DNA of 64,000 bases from positions 62,001 to 126,000 of the forward strand of contig MU858112.1 in the NCBI GenBank assembly GCA_033297075.1. Reading direction: 5' to 3'. The notes beneath the pieces were generated by a model. It was not told the DNA's origin. It did no database searches and saw only the letters and a list, made by a program, of their open reading frames with translations. The position numbers were made by a program, and so were the translations under genes. Numbering within the stretch: the stretch's first letter is position 1; each line of letters starts with the position of its first letter. This stretch comes from Rhypophila decipiens (taxonomy: Eukaryota; Ascomycota; Sordariomycetes; Sordariales; Naviculisporaceae). This document shows positions 33,935-48,900 of this stretch, piece by piece.

Positions 33935-36900
33935 TTCTCTCGGGGAGATAGTTTCCTGGTGTTCTTTTCTGTTCTTCCTCGTTGGGAGATCGGTGCGGGA
34001 CGAGTTGCTCGGATCGGTCGTGCACGTCGCCTTGACTTATAGCAAGTCTTCTTTTGCCTCCAGGCCGTGGTGGGTGGGTGGAGATCTGCTGATTAGGGTG
34101 TCCTGGCAGGCAGACAGGGCTCGAGACACTCCGGAAAGACAGACCACAATTGACGTGTGGCAAGCGTGGGACGACAGGGCTCTCCGGGTTGGCGAGGACT
34201 GGCGGTGGTTTGAGCTGGGGACGTACCCTGGTTCGGAATCGTGCGGAGCGAGATCTTCTTCAATGCGACCGGACAAAGCTGATTCCCGCGACAACCTCAT
34301 ACAAGGAATGAAAGAACTAGGCCTCGGTGGAAACGGTGATCGACGAGCTGGACCCAAAGGAGAGTTGAAGACCAGGAAGGCTTGCTTGGCTTTAAGACTG
34401 GGGAGGGAGATGGGGTCCGGACGGGCGAGAAGAACAATAAACGGTAATACTGCTGGAAGGCGTTTCGAAAGACACAAACAAGAGAATGCGGACTAAGAGC
34501 GAGAGTGACAGCCTGTTGGAGGTTCGAGCGCGCAAAGGACTGTGCAAGCCAGGTCTGGGGAGGAACCGTGATGCCGATGATGAAGGAATGCGTCCTTGTC
34601 GATGATGATATGGGGCCGCTGGGGACGGTCAGCAGGCAGGGACGACAGCAGCAAAACAACAAAAAAACAACATGCAGTCACGTCAAGCATAAACAACATG
34701 CGATGAAAGAATATGTGGGTAGGATATGATGATGGTCGAAGCCAAAGATGCAAATGCACAGTGAGGAGCCCAGCCTGACCAACGGGGAGCGCTGGTCTTA
34801 AGAAGGTTCAGTGGCTTGCCGGACCAGTGATGCAGGAAGCTGGAAGCTCGGTGCACGAGCACTAGCCTTCTCCGCCCACGTTGTGGAATGAACAAAAACA
34901 GATGGGATGATGCTGGCGGCCAGGCCAGACCAGAGCGGGGACTAGAGGGAAGGATGCGAGAGCTATCGTCTGGGATGAGATGCTATGGAGAAAAAGGGTG
35001 GACAGGCCAGGAGGATGATGGGTCTGTCGTGCATGGCGGAAAGAAAAGTATCGACGTACCTTTTTTTGGCGTCGACTAGTCGCGAGGCATGGAGCGGTGC
35101 GAGTAGTAGGGCGGAGCTAGCTCGGCAGGTTGGCCGTTCCTCTTTGGTTTCGAAAGTCCAAGTGCACAAGACCGGCGAACTCAACGTTCCGAAACTGGCA
35201 GCATAATGGGGTGCGAGGGGGGAGAGGTGAGCTTAAGTGTCACTCTTCTCAGGAACCACTACCCTTTGCGGATCGCAGCACGAGATAAAAGAAGACACAC
35301 TGCAAAAGAAGAAAAGGCCTGCTGGGCCTGCTGGGCCTGCCGGTGCCTGAGCTGCAGGTTCGTTGCAGGTGCAGATTTGACCCTTTACCTAAGATGGCCG
35401 ACTGCCGAACTGACTAGGCCAGGGGTGAGGGATCTCTAGGAGGCTTGGCTCTCTGTTAGACAGACTCTCGTGAGTCTCGTCTTTCTGCCTTTTCTTTCGT
35501 CTTTCTAGTTGTTCGCTTCTTTTTCTTGGCCCTGGGCTTGGAGGGGGGCCTGTGGATACCTCGACTGGTGGACTTGGGCAAGCAAACAGCTTTCTCGAAG
35601 CTGGACAGACAACTGCAGACAAGGGTTTCCTGTCGACAATGCAAGTGCAGGCAAAAGGTCCGGAGATTCTGACGGCTTGGCTTGGCTGTTGCTTCTTTAC
35701 CCGGGATTCTGATATCCACTGATGACCAATGGACGCGAGGAGGCGATTGTTCAATAAGCAAGCTCGGCCAGGGGCGGTGGTGCGTGTATGTAAGGCTGGG
35801 CCGGCGGATGCAAGGTCGAGGCGAGGAGATGAGAACACGAGAAGCTGTTCCTGGTCGTCGTGTTTGATGTTATCACCTTTTGGAGCTGGGGTGCTTGTTG
35901 AAGAAACGCGAAACCGGACACAATGCAAGTAACAGCCCCGAAGATCTACTGACAGCAGCAGGGGACCGTCGTGGGTTATGTATAGCCAGCCGGACGAGGA
36001 ATAGGAAATCTGGAGTCGACCAAACAAGTGATGCCGGTGCTGGTGCTGGTACTGGTGCTGCCAGAATTATTATGAGCCTATATGAGACGCCACGTTATAC
36101 CTCAGGGTCCTGTCCTCTGGAAAAGGAGGGGAAGACGGCCGTCGCAAAGATGGGGTTGAGCAAGACGGCACAACAATGTCCAGGCCCTTGGTGTACAGTA
36201 CAGTACCTGCTGTACATACACTTTCCACAGCGGTACGGAGTATGGACCCCAGTAAAGCCGCTGTAACCTCGATTCCTCTCTTATCGTCGCGTGGTAACAG
36301 GTCTGGGCCTGGGTTGGGGTGCGTCTCTGGTGGAGAGAGTGCTCGAGCGCCGATGCCAGTGGTTGCAACGCACAGAGAGTGATGAGCTCAAGAGGGGATT
36401 CGGCGGACGGGCAAGCCCCTTGTGTGTGGCGATCTTGTTTGGTTGTATCTCGTTGCAAAGGGGATAGTCCCCTACAATGAATAATCTGTAAGACGGACGG
36501 CCGAGAGTTGAAGCTACTCCTGTGCGGATATCTCGTGCAGCAAACAGCTCCGGAAGCACACGGCAACGGCTTGTCACAGATATTCGATCTATGAGAGCTT
36601 GGCCGCCGACTGTTACTTGTGTGTGAACGAGGCAGGAGCCCCACGATCCAACCTGCAGGTCCGCAAATGGAACAATGTAGAGGCAGGTATATTTACAGCG
36701 AGAAAAGGTGAAGGTCGAGGACGAGGGCCAGTTGACCGAGACCGAGATCAATTGGAGGCCAGGACGGATAGGATCAACAATGGAAGCAAAAAGGAAGCTC
36801 GGAGCTTACCCGGAAGAAAGAACAAGGGGAGAGATATCGAGATATGAACTGGGTCCAATGCTTTTTTTTGTTGCAGGGCCGGAATATTCGCACAGGGCAG
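33935..36900. promoter_or_regulatory. Long upstream region of the C2H2 regulator
   Basis: No protein gene is visible for many kilobases upstream of the C2H2 gene, which is typical of developmental regulators with long promoters and leaders. A short GGGCCTGCT repeat lies at about 35318-35340 and a GGTGCTGGT-like repeat at about 36030-36060. A long minus-strand open frame (36027-35389) has no domain and repeats only local composition. Boundaries are arbitrary. Confidence 0.35.
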
Positions 36901-39900
36901 AACAGATTCAACAGAACAACCACCACCACACCCCAGGGCTACCAAAACATCCAGGTCGGCCGGCGGGCAGGCAGAAAATCGACTTTGTCTCCGAAGACTA
37001 AAAGAGGCCTGCTGGTCCACTGGCAGACAACCAGCCAGGCCGTCCTGGCCAAGGGTAGGGGTTCGAGGAAGCTGGGGTGTGTCCCCTTGCACCCCGGCCA
37101 GGGCCCCTGGTCGCTTCCCTGGTCGTCTTGGCCTGGTTGCTTTTAACCGACTTTCCTCAAATGGGTAGTATATGTCGACTCTGCAGTAGCTCGAGACACG
37201 AACAGGAACAGGAAAAGAGCAACGCAAGAGAGGTGAGAGTCCCTGTCACACCTGTCTGGCAGTTGACGGGTCCTGCAGCAACAGAACGTGAGAAGCGAAA
37301 AGAGGAACAAGGGTGGCCGTACGGATACCTTGTCACCGTACTGTCCGGTATTATCAGGCCGCTGCTCTTAGCAGAAACATCGCTAATAACAGCCATGATA
37401 TGATGCCTTGTCGGGGGCTGGCAAATTGCATGGCGAGAATATTGGAAATATCGACCATAGTATTGAGTTGACTGACCCCTCTCCGGGAAACAAAATACAT
37501 GTGTCTGGATCAATTGGGAAGTCAACGGGACGTAAGGACGGGCTGAATTGGTGTAGATGAGAGCGTGAACAGGTCCAAAGGAAATGTTGGCAAGCCACTT
37601 TTCCCAGACCACAAAAAAGTCCATGACATCCCGTCTCCACGTATCCGGAGTGCAAGAACTGGAATCAGAGATGGCTCCTTCCTCACAGATCAGCCATCAA
37701 CGAATCTCTGGTGGAGGGAGAGAAGGTACGATCCAGCTCGTCGACGCTAGTGAAGTCACCCTCGAGAGGGCAGTCGCAAGTCGCAATCGCAAATGCCAAG
37801 TACAAAAAAGGAGAGCTGGGGTGGTGAAGCGGGTCACCCTCCCCGTCCAGTCGGGTGGAGTCCATCGAAATCTGGTTCCCACCTCCCATTCGCCTGGCTG
37901 CTAGTGGCACGGGCAGTTATTCTAGCAACTCTCGAACCAGCAGGCACACCTCGAGATGGGTGTGTGGACTGGGTAGGTACAGTGCTGCAGGTAGCTGGCA
38001 AGGATCTAGCAGGTACCTATAGCGGTCAACGAGACCCTTATGCAGGAGACACGGCAGGGCAAAAAGAGGTGAGCCACCAGTCCGAATCTTGAATTGGGAA
38101 TTTGTCGAGGGAACTTCACCGGCTCTCATGGGGACTTTGGGAGTACTCTGACTGTACAGGGGAAAGGCCCAATTGCCAGAAGGTCTGGAGCTGCAAGTAC
38201 AGTAGGCTGCAAGGGTGCATGTTCCCCGCGAAGGAAGGAAGCGAGGTTCATGTCATTACTTTTCGCAACCAGAAAGAGCCCCCGTACCGTAAAGCTGTAT
38301 TGAAAGGTGGAATCGAGCTGCACGAGCAATGGAGCTTGGTTTGGGTTACTTTTTATAAGCACCATTGTTCAGATCGAGATGACAATGAAACTGACGTCGA
38401 AAATAGTAGTTGTAGGAATTGGAATTGGAATTTTATCGCAAGAAGAATAAATCCCATATCAGTGATAAATTTGGTCATATCTTTCTGCTTGCTCTTTCCT
38501 CCTTCTACACTAATTCTGTGCTAAACGTCACCACTACCCAACATATGTGTGTCTTGGACGTGCCTGACATGACCTGTCGGTCTCTGGTGTTAACCCAGAT
38601 ATCCTCCATCTCACCATCCCGTTTCAATTTAAACCCAATGCGCTCACATACTAAAATGTTGCCAGGGCATCCATCGTCCTTGACAACACCAGGTGAAGAC
38701 AATATTCACACCACGGGACGAAAACAGTAATCCGCTGGCTGCACAAGCGGTCCAGACATGACGACGGTCAACGGCCAGCCACGGCTCGGACGGTGACGGA
38801 CGGCAGCGTGAGGGCAGGGTGAAATGATATCTAGGAAGCTGTATGTAGTCTAAAGTAAATAATGGGACAACGTTGAAGTGTCTTGACTATGCACACAAGG
38901 CACGGCAGAGGGCAAAAAGGGACGCAAATAAATTGATATCGCGGCATCTCAATTCTGCCACTCTACCCACTGCCGACAGGAAAATTCCATCCATTCCCCG
39001 GCCTCCAATTGTCCAGATGTTGTTACACCAACGTCCCGTCTCCAAGTTATCGTGTACAGTCTCAAGACTTACATTATGAATAACCTCGACCACGAGGCAT
39101 GCAGCTCTGACCTGCTTGCAATTACTACTACCTAATGTACTACCGGTAGTACAAAGACTGTATAAGGACCAAGGTACGTAGAAGAGTCGGTCCAAGCTTC
39201 CCTTTATACAAGTTGTCATCTATCAGTACGGGGTCCCAGAGAAAGCTTCCTGCACATCACCGTCGAGAGCAAAATACAACGGGATCTGCGCATCGTGAAT
39301 CTGGAGAGGCCGAGAGGGCCAAAACAAAACTCACTTTGCTTTTTCCAACGCTTAATCGGGCAAAAAAAGGTCAACCTTCCTTCTTCGCACCGACCGAAGC
39401 GACCCCTGTTAGCTTCTTCCGGTCGCTTCGGAGCCCTCGGCTGCCGGCTGTTTATTTTCCTAGTGCACTGTCTGTCCGCTCTGTCACTTTTTTCTTTTTC
39501 TGTTTCTCGAGTCCCAGGGGAAGGGAGTCAAAGGTTATGAAGGCGAAAGTGGGAACTCACAATTACAAGGCAAGGGCGTCATCCTGCCATCTTCCTTCTC
39601 TCTTACACTCAACACTAATGTTTCACATCGTGACTCCACCCAGTGGGGGCAGTGGAAGGGGTTGAGTGAGATTTTCCGTAGCTTTGTCATCATCATCATC
39701 CTCATCATCCTCATCATCCTCAGCATCGTCTGTGACGACCTTTGTATGGCAGGCTCGGAAGGGCGTAAGAAAATTTCCATATCTGGTCTATTGGAGCACC
39801 AGACATGCAAGTGTAAGAACCCATCACATATCTCCGGGGCAGACCGGGTACGAAACAGAGGCTAGATGGAAACGCCTCAAAAGCCCTGATCTACACCAAG

Positions 39901-42900
39901 TGAGTATATGTCGCCGTCACCAGAAGTTGGAAGTTGTGGACCAGCTGTACAGATTGCACATCACGGTATCACCCAAAGGCTATTTTAGACCTTGGAATAG
40001 GAACATTCGAAAGGTAGGTAAAAGGGGGCCAACACTGTGAAAACAATTTCAACATATTTATGAGAGCGAGAGCCTCAACCATGGACGTCCCCAGACTTTG
40101 CCAGTCACGCCTCCTCTCAACGCCGCACTCTGCCACATCCGATCTTTTCAGAGTTCACACTCAGCACACCCACTTTTTACAGACATTCTACCTTACCTAC
40201 GCATACGGAATTAAAGATGACACCACGCCGTACATTCTGAAATGTACACACACACTGCACTGCCTCGGCTGCACATACAAGACAAACGTCAACGTCCCGT
40301 GTTTCTGATATCCCACAGACAGCGATCAGCCGGCTCAGCAAACCTTGTACGACCTCATCTCCACTGTCTCTTTTATTTTTCTTCTTCCTTTCTGGGACTT
40401 TCGAAACTGCTGGGCCTCGTATTTGGCCCAGTTTGACCTATTTCTTTGCATTTTCCATTATGATTACATATTGACGTTTGGGTGTCATGATTTACCCCTC
40501 CAAAATGTACTGTACAGTAGCACCAGATCAAGCCCCCACCAGGCCCCGGCCCCTGACGGATTGGGCTGCTGCACCAATTCCGTACAGTACTGTAGTGGAC
40601 AGAATCCCTCAATTGGGACATTTCATTGGGCGTCCAGTCACTTACACAAATCGGGCTCAGCCTGGCCCAGTCATCAACAGACATACAAAAAATCACAACC
40701 TTTTATGAGAATAGATGACAATAAGCCACACTCCAGAGCACTAGAATAGAACAAGAGACAAGAACAAACAAAATATCAACGTTCTTATGATCGCCATAGA
40801 AGTCTAGCCGGGAAACCGTTAGAATTAAGAGATTGTCGGATCTGGTGGCGCTCTGTCTCCCTTACCTCCTTGTCAGATTTTCTATATATTTTAGACTTTT
40901 CCCCAGCCGCCTTGACGATCAAGCCAAGACTGGGAAATCCTAACAACAGAAACTTGGCTCGCAAACTTGCCGCTCGCTCGCGGGAGCGGATCATATAGAA
41001 ACCTAGGTAGCAACTCCTTAGCTGAGTGAAGGACTAAAGATATCATGCTAACAGTTACAGAGCCACTGTCGCTTGGTAACCAACCAGCCTCAACATGTTG
41101 AGGCAGGACTCCCAGCAAACGAACGGCATGTTCAAATCAATGCCCGCCCACTTTTCCGACTCTGCTGCCAAGTACGATAAGCAGCTTAATAAAACCGAAC
41201 GACGTTGTTGTTTCGGAACCGCGGCAGAGCGGCTATAACGTTGAACCAACGACCGCTATCCGTACCGGCCTGCGTCTGTCTCTATCTGCATGTCTCTCTC
41301 AGTGTCTCTCTCTCTATATGCTGTCTCGGGACTATCCCGAACTGTCCATGTCCTTGTTTGCCCAATTCCGTCCCGTGACCTTGAATATGTACATACACTA
41401 TGCAATTTGGCCGTCGCCGCCGCGAACTGCAGGGTATGTATACGATGTACAATACAGTACGGTGTGTATTCGGTTCGGTTCAGCCTCCTTGCCCGCCCGG
41501 GTGATCACAGTCTCGATCGGAGCCGTGTCTCTCTTCCCTTGTCTTTTATCTTGAGTACTTGGATACGCACTTGCTTACATATTAGTCAATGATCGTCTGG
41601 GTCTACCGGAATACAATCTATATAAAAAATGTTGATATTTTTTTGCCTGCCGCGGAGCCGCGGTGAACAAGGTGAACAGAGCGTGGCAGTATAAATGTAT
41701 ATAATATATCAAATATAAGCAAACCAAGTGGATCTCAATGGCAAGTTGACGGTGAATCTACACTAACTACCTTACTCCGTAGCCAGATTAAATTGTACAT
41801 GTACAGGTTGCTATGGTACCATACGCCGTAAGGTAAGTCCGGCCGAATGTTAGGCAAGCGAGCCGAGCCAGGAGTCGATCAGTGCTGGTTCCGAAAGCGA
41901 GCGTTAAGTTCGGCAGGCAGAACGGCAAGCAAGGCCTCTTTTCTTTCTCTTGTCTTATTCAATGGGTGTTAGTCTGTAAATTCGATGTGAAGTGTGATTA
42001 AGCCTCGTCATCCAGTGGGTTCAATGTGAATATGCTTGAATGGGGTGATTCGTTGTCGAGGTTCTCCCCGGTGCACGGGACCGTTCGTCACAGAGTGTTC
42101 AATATACGGTACCGCCTTACGCAAGCCAACTACCTATGCAGAGCAACTACAGTCCAGAATCCTTCCCTATAACTAACAGAAAGCCAAGAACCTCAAGTGA
42201 CTCTATCGTCGTCAGTATCACAAACCTCAATCTCTTGTATTCTATATCTCAGTGGTGGATGAATTCACAGTTTTTTGCCCGCCCGTTCGTCCGTCTGCAC
42301 TCGATGTGATGAACCAGATAGACGTCCCGTTCAACTGTATCAAGAGTATCTAAGCACCGTCCATCGAGCTGGTCTCGTGAACGACTGAACATGATGTACT
42401 GGCAGGATAATATGTAAATTTATATCACTGTGTCTGTACCGAGTAGTGGAGTCTGTTGTATTAACTTCACTGCCTAGACAAGAGATGGCGTTGCTTGTTC
42501 AGGTGAGATGTTTGTTTTCCCGCCTGTGCATATACATTTGCGTTAGTCTCGCATTACACCTTACACCTCACAGCTTACAGTATCAGCAATGTCATCTTTT
42601 TTCCCCTTGTTCCACTAGCCGTGCATGCATGTTCTTGGTGATTTTGTTCTCCATCTGAGCTGAAAGTGGAAAGAGGCTCATTCTCCACTTGGTGCCTGTC
42701 ACTTTTGTCACGATCTGCTGTAAGCTGTCATCTGAGGACTGAGATGCGAGTTTTGCATGAAATATAAACAAGCTAATTACTCACTAGCTCATCATCTAGC
42801 TGTAAGTCGGTGTAAGGTCTTTCCCGTGTCTGCATTTTCATACATCTTTAGTGTACCAAGGAAAAGTTTTTTTCTCGCCATGTCTTGAAGGATCTCGACG

Positions 42901-45900
42901 TTCGTGCCGAGTCATTGGAGTCGAATTAGACCTCTCATCAGGGCAAGGCGGTAGTTGGTTAATTGTCTCCCGTGTCATCTACCGGAGCGGGAGACGATAT
43001 ACGAACCTCAAGCAGCTATCTATCTATCCCGTACCTCAACCAGCCTTTCTCACTTGATGGAAGGCATGAATTATCTCGAGCGGAAAGAAGTGCAGGCATC
43101 CCTTCCTGTTACCTCGCCCAGCCTGTCAGGTGGGCGCGACTCCAGCTCGTTAGCAAGGGAGACCATGCCGGCTGTTATTTACATGAGAAATAGGGCTGCC
43201 AAAGCAGAGAGACAACACGATAAGCTTGGAGCAACGGATCCATAGCGGGGAAGCAACAACGAAAACTGCAAATTCGTTTTGCTTGGCATCAAAGAGAGAT
43301 TCGGAGTTGCCGCAGCGGAGACGAATATCCTATGGAAGAGAGGTTGGCGCTCGATCAGCGAAAAGAGTTGCGATCAACTTGATGCCGTGATATGTCTTTC
43401 CATGCCCTTACTTCGATGTCTTTGATGATCCCAATAAAGTGATACGTACCCGGCATCGTGGCCGATTTCTTGCATCTCGTTTTTCCCTTTCGGTCAAGGG
43501 ACATGAGCGGCTTGTGGTCTCACAAAATACCCTTTCCCATGGACCCTTCATTTTTCTCATTTTACCTTCTTTCATGTCCACCCGTAAAAGGGGAACATGG
43601 TTCGAGATGCAGATCATCATGAGATGCCAATAATAGTTGATCGGCTTGGCTCATAATTTCTTTTTCCACTGGATCTGTGGAGCAGCGGCTCTTTCCAGTG
43701 TCCCACTAAGAAAAATCTAGCCCCAGCCCTCTCATTTCCACCAAAAATGCCTGGGGTTGTTGCCAGACCGATCTTGTAGATACCCCGCCGCTATTGGTCA
43801 GCCGGGATCGGGGATTAACGTAAAATCTTGTCAGTCGCTAGCATCTGGCAGAGGTGGTGTGAAGGAGCGCCAGTCTACCCCGTAGGTCAAGGGCAAACCA
43901 GGTCGGACAACGACACCCCCTGTACCCCAGATTTTACGCTCGAGGACGGTAAGCCGATGGACCCCATCCCATGTGCCAGGCCAGGCCATTCCGACCTCGA
44001 CCCAGTTCTCCACTTGACGACATCTGCCAGCCATGCGTCCTTCGACTCTCGGTGCAGTCGCTCACCTTGCCGCTTTCTACCATTGGGAACTCCGTAGCAC
44101 GGGTGACGATATTGGAGCCTATTACTCGCCGACTAGGACCCGGGCATGGCAGTGTGGCTGACCTCCATCGCGATACTGTTACATGGAGTGAACACTCGTG
44201 GCAGATATCTCCCGCCCCTTTATCGATAGTGATTTGACGAATTCGTGGGTGTGATGCATTACCAAACGCTTCAAAACAGCGGTTCTTCCAATCTCGTCAC
44301 CTCGTTTGTGACTCTTTTGTTGTACCGCATAGTCAGTGTCAGGACGACTCGGAAGGGGCCTCGATGACCTCAAGGCAGTTGTTGTCTGGATAGATCCACC
44401 TGGAGACATATCCGACAAAAGATAAAAGACCCTTGAACGCGGTCTTGGGGATTTTTGCGGGGGACGGAACAGAAGAAAACGACGACGGCTGGCCGAAACA
44501 GGAAACAAACGCACGGGATCTGGGGTAAAAAGGAGCCCGACCGCATTACATCTAGACGTTATATTGTATTGTAGAAGCAGGAGGTAGGAGACAGCGGCGG
44601 ACGGCAGCAGGAGTAGGTAGCATATCACAGCCGGCGCGGGACGGCTCGACTGCCGGCCTTGTCGTGGAGTTGACAAACCAGATATCGTCCTGAGGTGATG
44701 GGGCCTCCGCAATTCGCCAGAAAAGGAGCCCGCTCAGCAGATTTTCGAACCATCTCGCCCGAGTTCCTACATCTGGATAGTGGTGTAGATGAGCACACAC
44801 GGGAACGAATGGAGGGCCAGCACCTCAGCCTGTCGCACGAAGGGGCCTTGACTGTCGGGCTGGGCTGCTACCGGTTCACCGCAGATGCTGCGACGGCGGC
44901 GGACAGCAATGTATATACGCGGGTAGCATATTTCCCCAGACGGAGCCCCTGAAGAAGCGCAACGGTGAACCCGCCGTGACATCGTGAGTTGTCATCCAAT
45001 TCCGAAGCCGTCTCCGGCCGAAAATCACTGAATCGCCCGGTCATGGATTGGTCATGAAGAGACTCACATGATGACAAGGCGGCAGAGGATGATATGTCTG
45101 CAGGTAGACTTCTCCAGATCGAGTTCAGATTTAGCCAGCATCATGGCATCTTTCCAGATGACTTATTGCGAGTTTGTTGCATTAAACTGAAGGTGTCGCA
45201 ATTTGGAGGTGCAGATGAGAAAAGTGTGGGGTATTGGTCGAGCGGGCTGGTGGCCTGCTGGACCTGCCCAATCACAGCTTGGTACCGGTACAGTTACCGG
45301 TTTATACTGAAGTTCTAGCGCACCTTCCTGCCATGGGGACATCTGCTTGAACAAGATGCTGGAAAACAAGTGGTACTCCGTAGTACTAGAATTTTGACCG
45401 TCACCGCCTTCCAAGATAGAATTGGACTGGTGAGCGTCCAGGTAGGGAAAGACCTATGCAGCCACGGCTCATAGTGTCGACAGCACATCAAGTCGCCTTT
45501 ACACATTCCACAAGCCCCTCCTCTTTTTGGGAGTGTTAGTGGGCACCTGCTTGATTCTCCAAGTCAGGGCATCCTGGAAGCACTATTCCGGTCTGGGAAG
45601 CCACGACCCATCAAAGAAGAAACGCATTGAGTGGCGTACGATTATGATGGTATCACCACCCTCAACCAGAGGTTGATTATATTAGCCGTCCAGAAGAGGA
45701 AATCGCTGGACTGATGGCCTGGGTCCTGTCTCTGAGCAACTGAAGCGGCAAAAAGCCCGGATTTAAGAAGGTATCTCGGCCGGCTGACAGCGGCTGTCCT
45801 CGCCCGCGACTAGATCACTGAAACTCGGTTTATACCGATCTCATCGTGAGATTCATCTCGTCACAAAACCCAGAGGCTAGACTGGTGTGAGATCTAGTCA

Positions 45901-48900
45901 GCCAACAAAAGGAATATCCAGTTCGTAAAGCCCACGCTCGGCATACCGTCTCTGCTATAACCTTTCCCACCAAAACGTACCAATGATCGACGGCTGGGTA
46001 AATAGAATCGAAAGAATTTTACCCGTTCCTCGCGGACTTTATCAAAGTGTGGACGGATCCTGATGGATACCATTACCGTCTGTGCGCAAGTCGACGGTGG
46101 TGATGGGAAACGGCGTCTGATAGGTTGCCAGACCGGGTTATCCAATCAGCCAGACTCTCCCCACACAAGCTCATACCGTGATGGAGCTCATGGCGGGGTG
46201 GGCTAGGGCTAGGGGCTGGGGTTCCATGATTAACAAGGATCATGTCGATTGACCGCCTTGCGGAAGCTCGTGCACCTGCTTGGAGGGAAAGGAAAACGCC
46301 GGGGGGCATGTTTGGTTTTTTGGTTCTCTTGGTGGGGACGAAGACCAAACCTTGAAATTGAAGGAAACCGGAGTTTCTCCAGGCGCAGCTGTGGCTGCTG
46401 GAATTACAATCTTCAATATTCATCACTGATGAAATCCGTCGGCAACATTGAAGATACGCGGCCAGAAAGAAGTCCTTGGCCGAGAACGTGAGGGGATTCA
46501 GAAAGTACCTGCTGGCCTACCACTACTGCTGCAAAGCGAAACAATCCGTCCGGAAGATTCAGGTAGCGCGGCAGGCTCAAATGCAGGGGACTCTGTCTTG
46601 CTTGAAAGCTCTTCAAGCTCGTCGGAGCTCAAGCCATTGGTCTCGACTTGACCTCACAGCCCTCCTTCCCTAATCAGGACGATGAGCACCGCTTCTGGAA
46701 CTGACCTGTAGATGGTGATACAACATGCCCCTCGTGCTCCTTCGACATGACGGCTCAGGTGGGGTACGAAGCAGCACCATGCAAGTACCAGTTGCCCGGT
46801 TCTGTAGCGACTATCCAATCCCTCGAGTCTCCGAGGAGACGATTGCTAAGCCCTTACACAGCAGTGGTGTCTGAATCTCGTGCATTTGGGCCGGCCGGCC
46901 CTTTCAGGAGGGAATATCAACATCAGCAGGTCCTGTGGCTCGACACGACTCCCTCCACCGCCTCAACCACGACAACGACAACGACCACAACCAGCAGCCA
47001 CCACAGTTTCTCCGGCCGTTGAGTGATATGAATGGGGTTACACGATGCCGTTATCAATCAGTATTCAGTGTGCGGGATTAATGATGGCTTCTGTTGGATC
47101 CGAGAACGTGATGATCCCGTCAAGGTCAAGTTGTTAACCATCTCCTTGTTTCCTGCCTATCGGCCCCGATGGTGTGCAGCATAGACCATGGTGAGAGGTT
47201 GGATTTCAAAGTTCCGATGTCCCGCTCGGTCCTAAGATGCAAGTTCAAGACGAAACGGAGAATGGTGGAAAGGGGAACATACTTTGGTAGAAACGCGGAT
47301 TGATCAATCGGCCGATTGGTGTCCTGGATATATCGAATCGGCACAAAGCAAGGAAAGCCACTGGAGATAATTTCCCTGCCTCCCTATTGCTTCATGTTTC
47401 TCCGCGTTACCAACGACTGGACTGGAGTCCAGACGGCAAGATTGACAACATTGCAAACCTCGATATTGGTAGGTGCCAGGCTGATGAGGGACGTGCTCAA
47501 GAGTCAGGAGTCGGGACGGGACTGAGGAGTTCGTTTTGGTAAAGAAGGGGTCCTGAGGCCCGTGCTTTGCTTTTCGGGTCGCTTCCAGCTTTTGCAATCT
47601 TCAACGTCCCTTCCTGAGGAAGGCGGTGCTGTCGTAACTTGTCAGATTCAGACTCGACAACTTCCTTTCCGTTCTTTCAGTCGTGAAGATCCGTACTCTG
47701 CAGCACACCACACATGCTCATCCCGGATCCATTGCGAACCGAATATCATGAAATCATCCTCCAACCAAAGAATGAGCAGTGGTTCTCTTCCTGACCCGAC
47801 TTGCGAGTCCCGAAGTCCCTAGCCAGCCCCTCCCCCGCATTTTGACCTTCTCGACCGACCCTTCCGTTGAAGAAGTTTGGTCCTCACCAACTGAAGGCAA
47901 CCATCTGTTGCTATTTCTCGACAACGTCCCGTCTCAGTATCGCACCGCTCCGGCATCTACACAGTAACAGTACCAAACCATAAAGTCTTGGTAGCGGCCA
48001 TGAGAGGAAGTTGAGAACTGACAGCATCATACACTAGGACCACGGGCCGTTTAGGTCCACTCACTGTGTAACCTCCCAGCGGGCAATGAAAGTACCTGTA
48101 CGGCATCACCACGAGCCAAGACACAGGAACCTCTAGATTACATATACGATTGTCAACTGCCCTGCTGATAAGCGACATATCCGTACTGCAGCCAGATTTG
48201 CTGCAGTTCGTCACAATCTTTATACAAATTACACAGTACACTAGGACAATTTTCTATTGCATCCAGGGGCCACCCGTTCGCCAGGCCGCCCCCCCTCACT
48301 GACGAACATGCAGAGCATTGACCATGAAGCTGAACTACGTGCAGATGACCTTCATGTCCTCCCAGCTTTATAGGATCCTCTTGCGTCAAAGTTCTTCAAC
48401 TAATTCGTCCTCCAAGCCGATCAGTCTACAAACCTGCTTCCTGGCATGCAAGTGCGGGTGTCATGGTGCATTTTCCTGCGATTCATCAAGCCATGGATGG
48501 CACCTGCCTGCAGTGTTTAGCTTACCTTAGGTGGCCTGCGTGTTCCTGTCCAACCTGCCAGAGCAGTAAAATTCTGCACATCACTTGTTACGAGTAAGGA
48601 CTGCTAGCGATCATCCCGTCATTGAGCATCACCGGCCGTTGTGAGCCGTGTCTGCTGTGGGCAGTTACTAATTAGGTACTCGTGTATTCCTCATTAGAAT
48701 CACCAACTCTTTTCGGCGGGACAGCATCGGTGAATGCCAAGATTCTTTATATGTACATCAACCTCTCCCTGCACAGCGTGGCCATCGAGGACGAAGACTA
48801 AGCCCGCAGCAAAAACGACACAACGTTGCAAATTCCGTAAAACTGATACTATCTCGAGGTCGGAGGGAGGGCGCTCCGGCCAGGTGCTCCTGATGTGGCC

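Noticed and set aside
35389..36027. 212-aa minus-strand frame upstream of the C2H2 gene
   Set aside because: No domain or splice partner is visible. Residue use reflects local composition, and overlapping frames are equally open.
36102..36644. 180-aa minus-strand frame
   Set aside because: It is Cys/Arg/Ser/His-rich with no motif; overlapping frames on both strands are similar.
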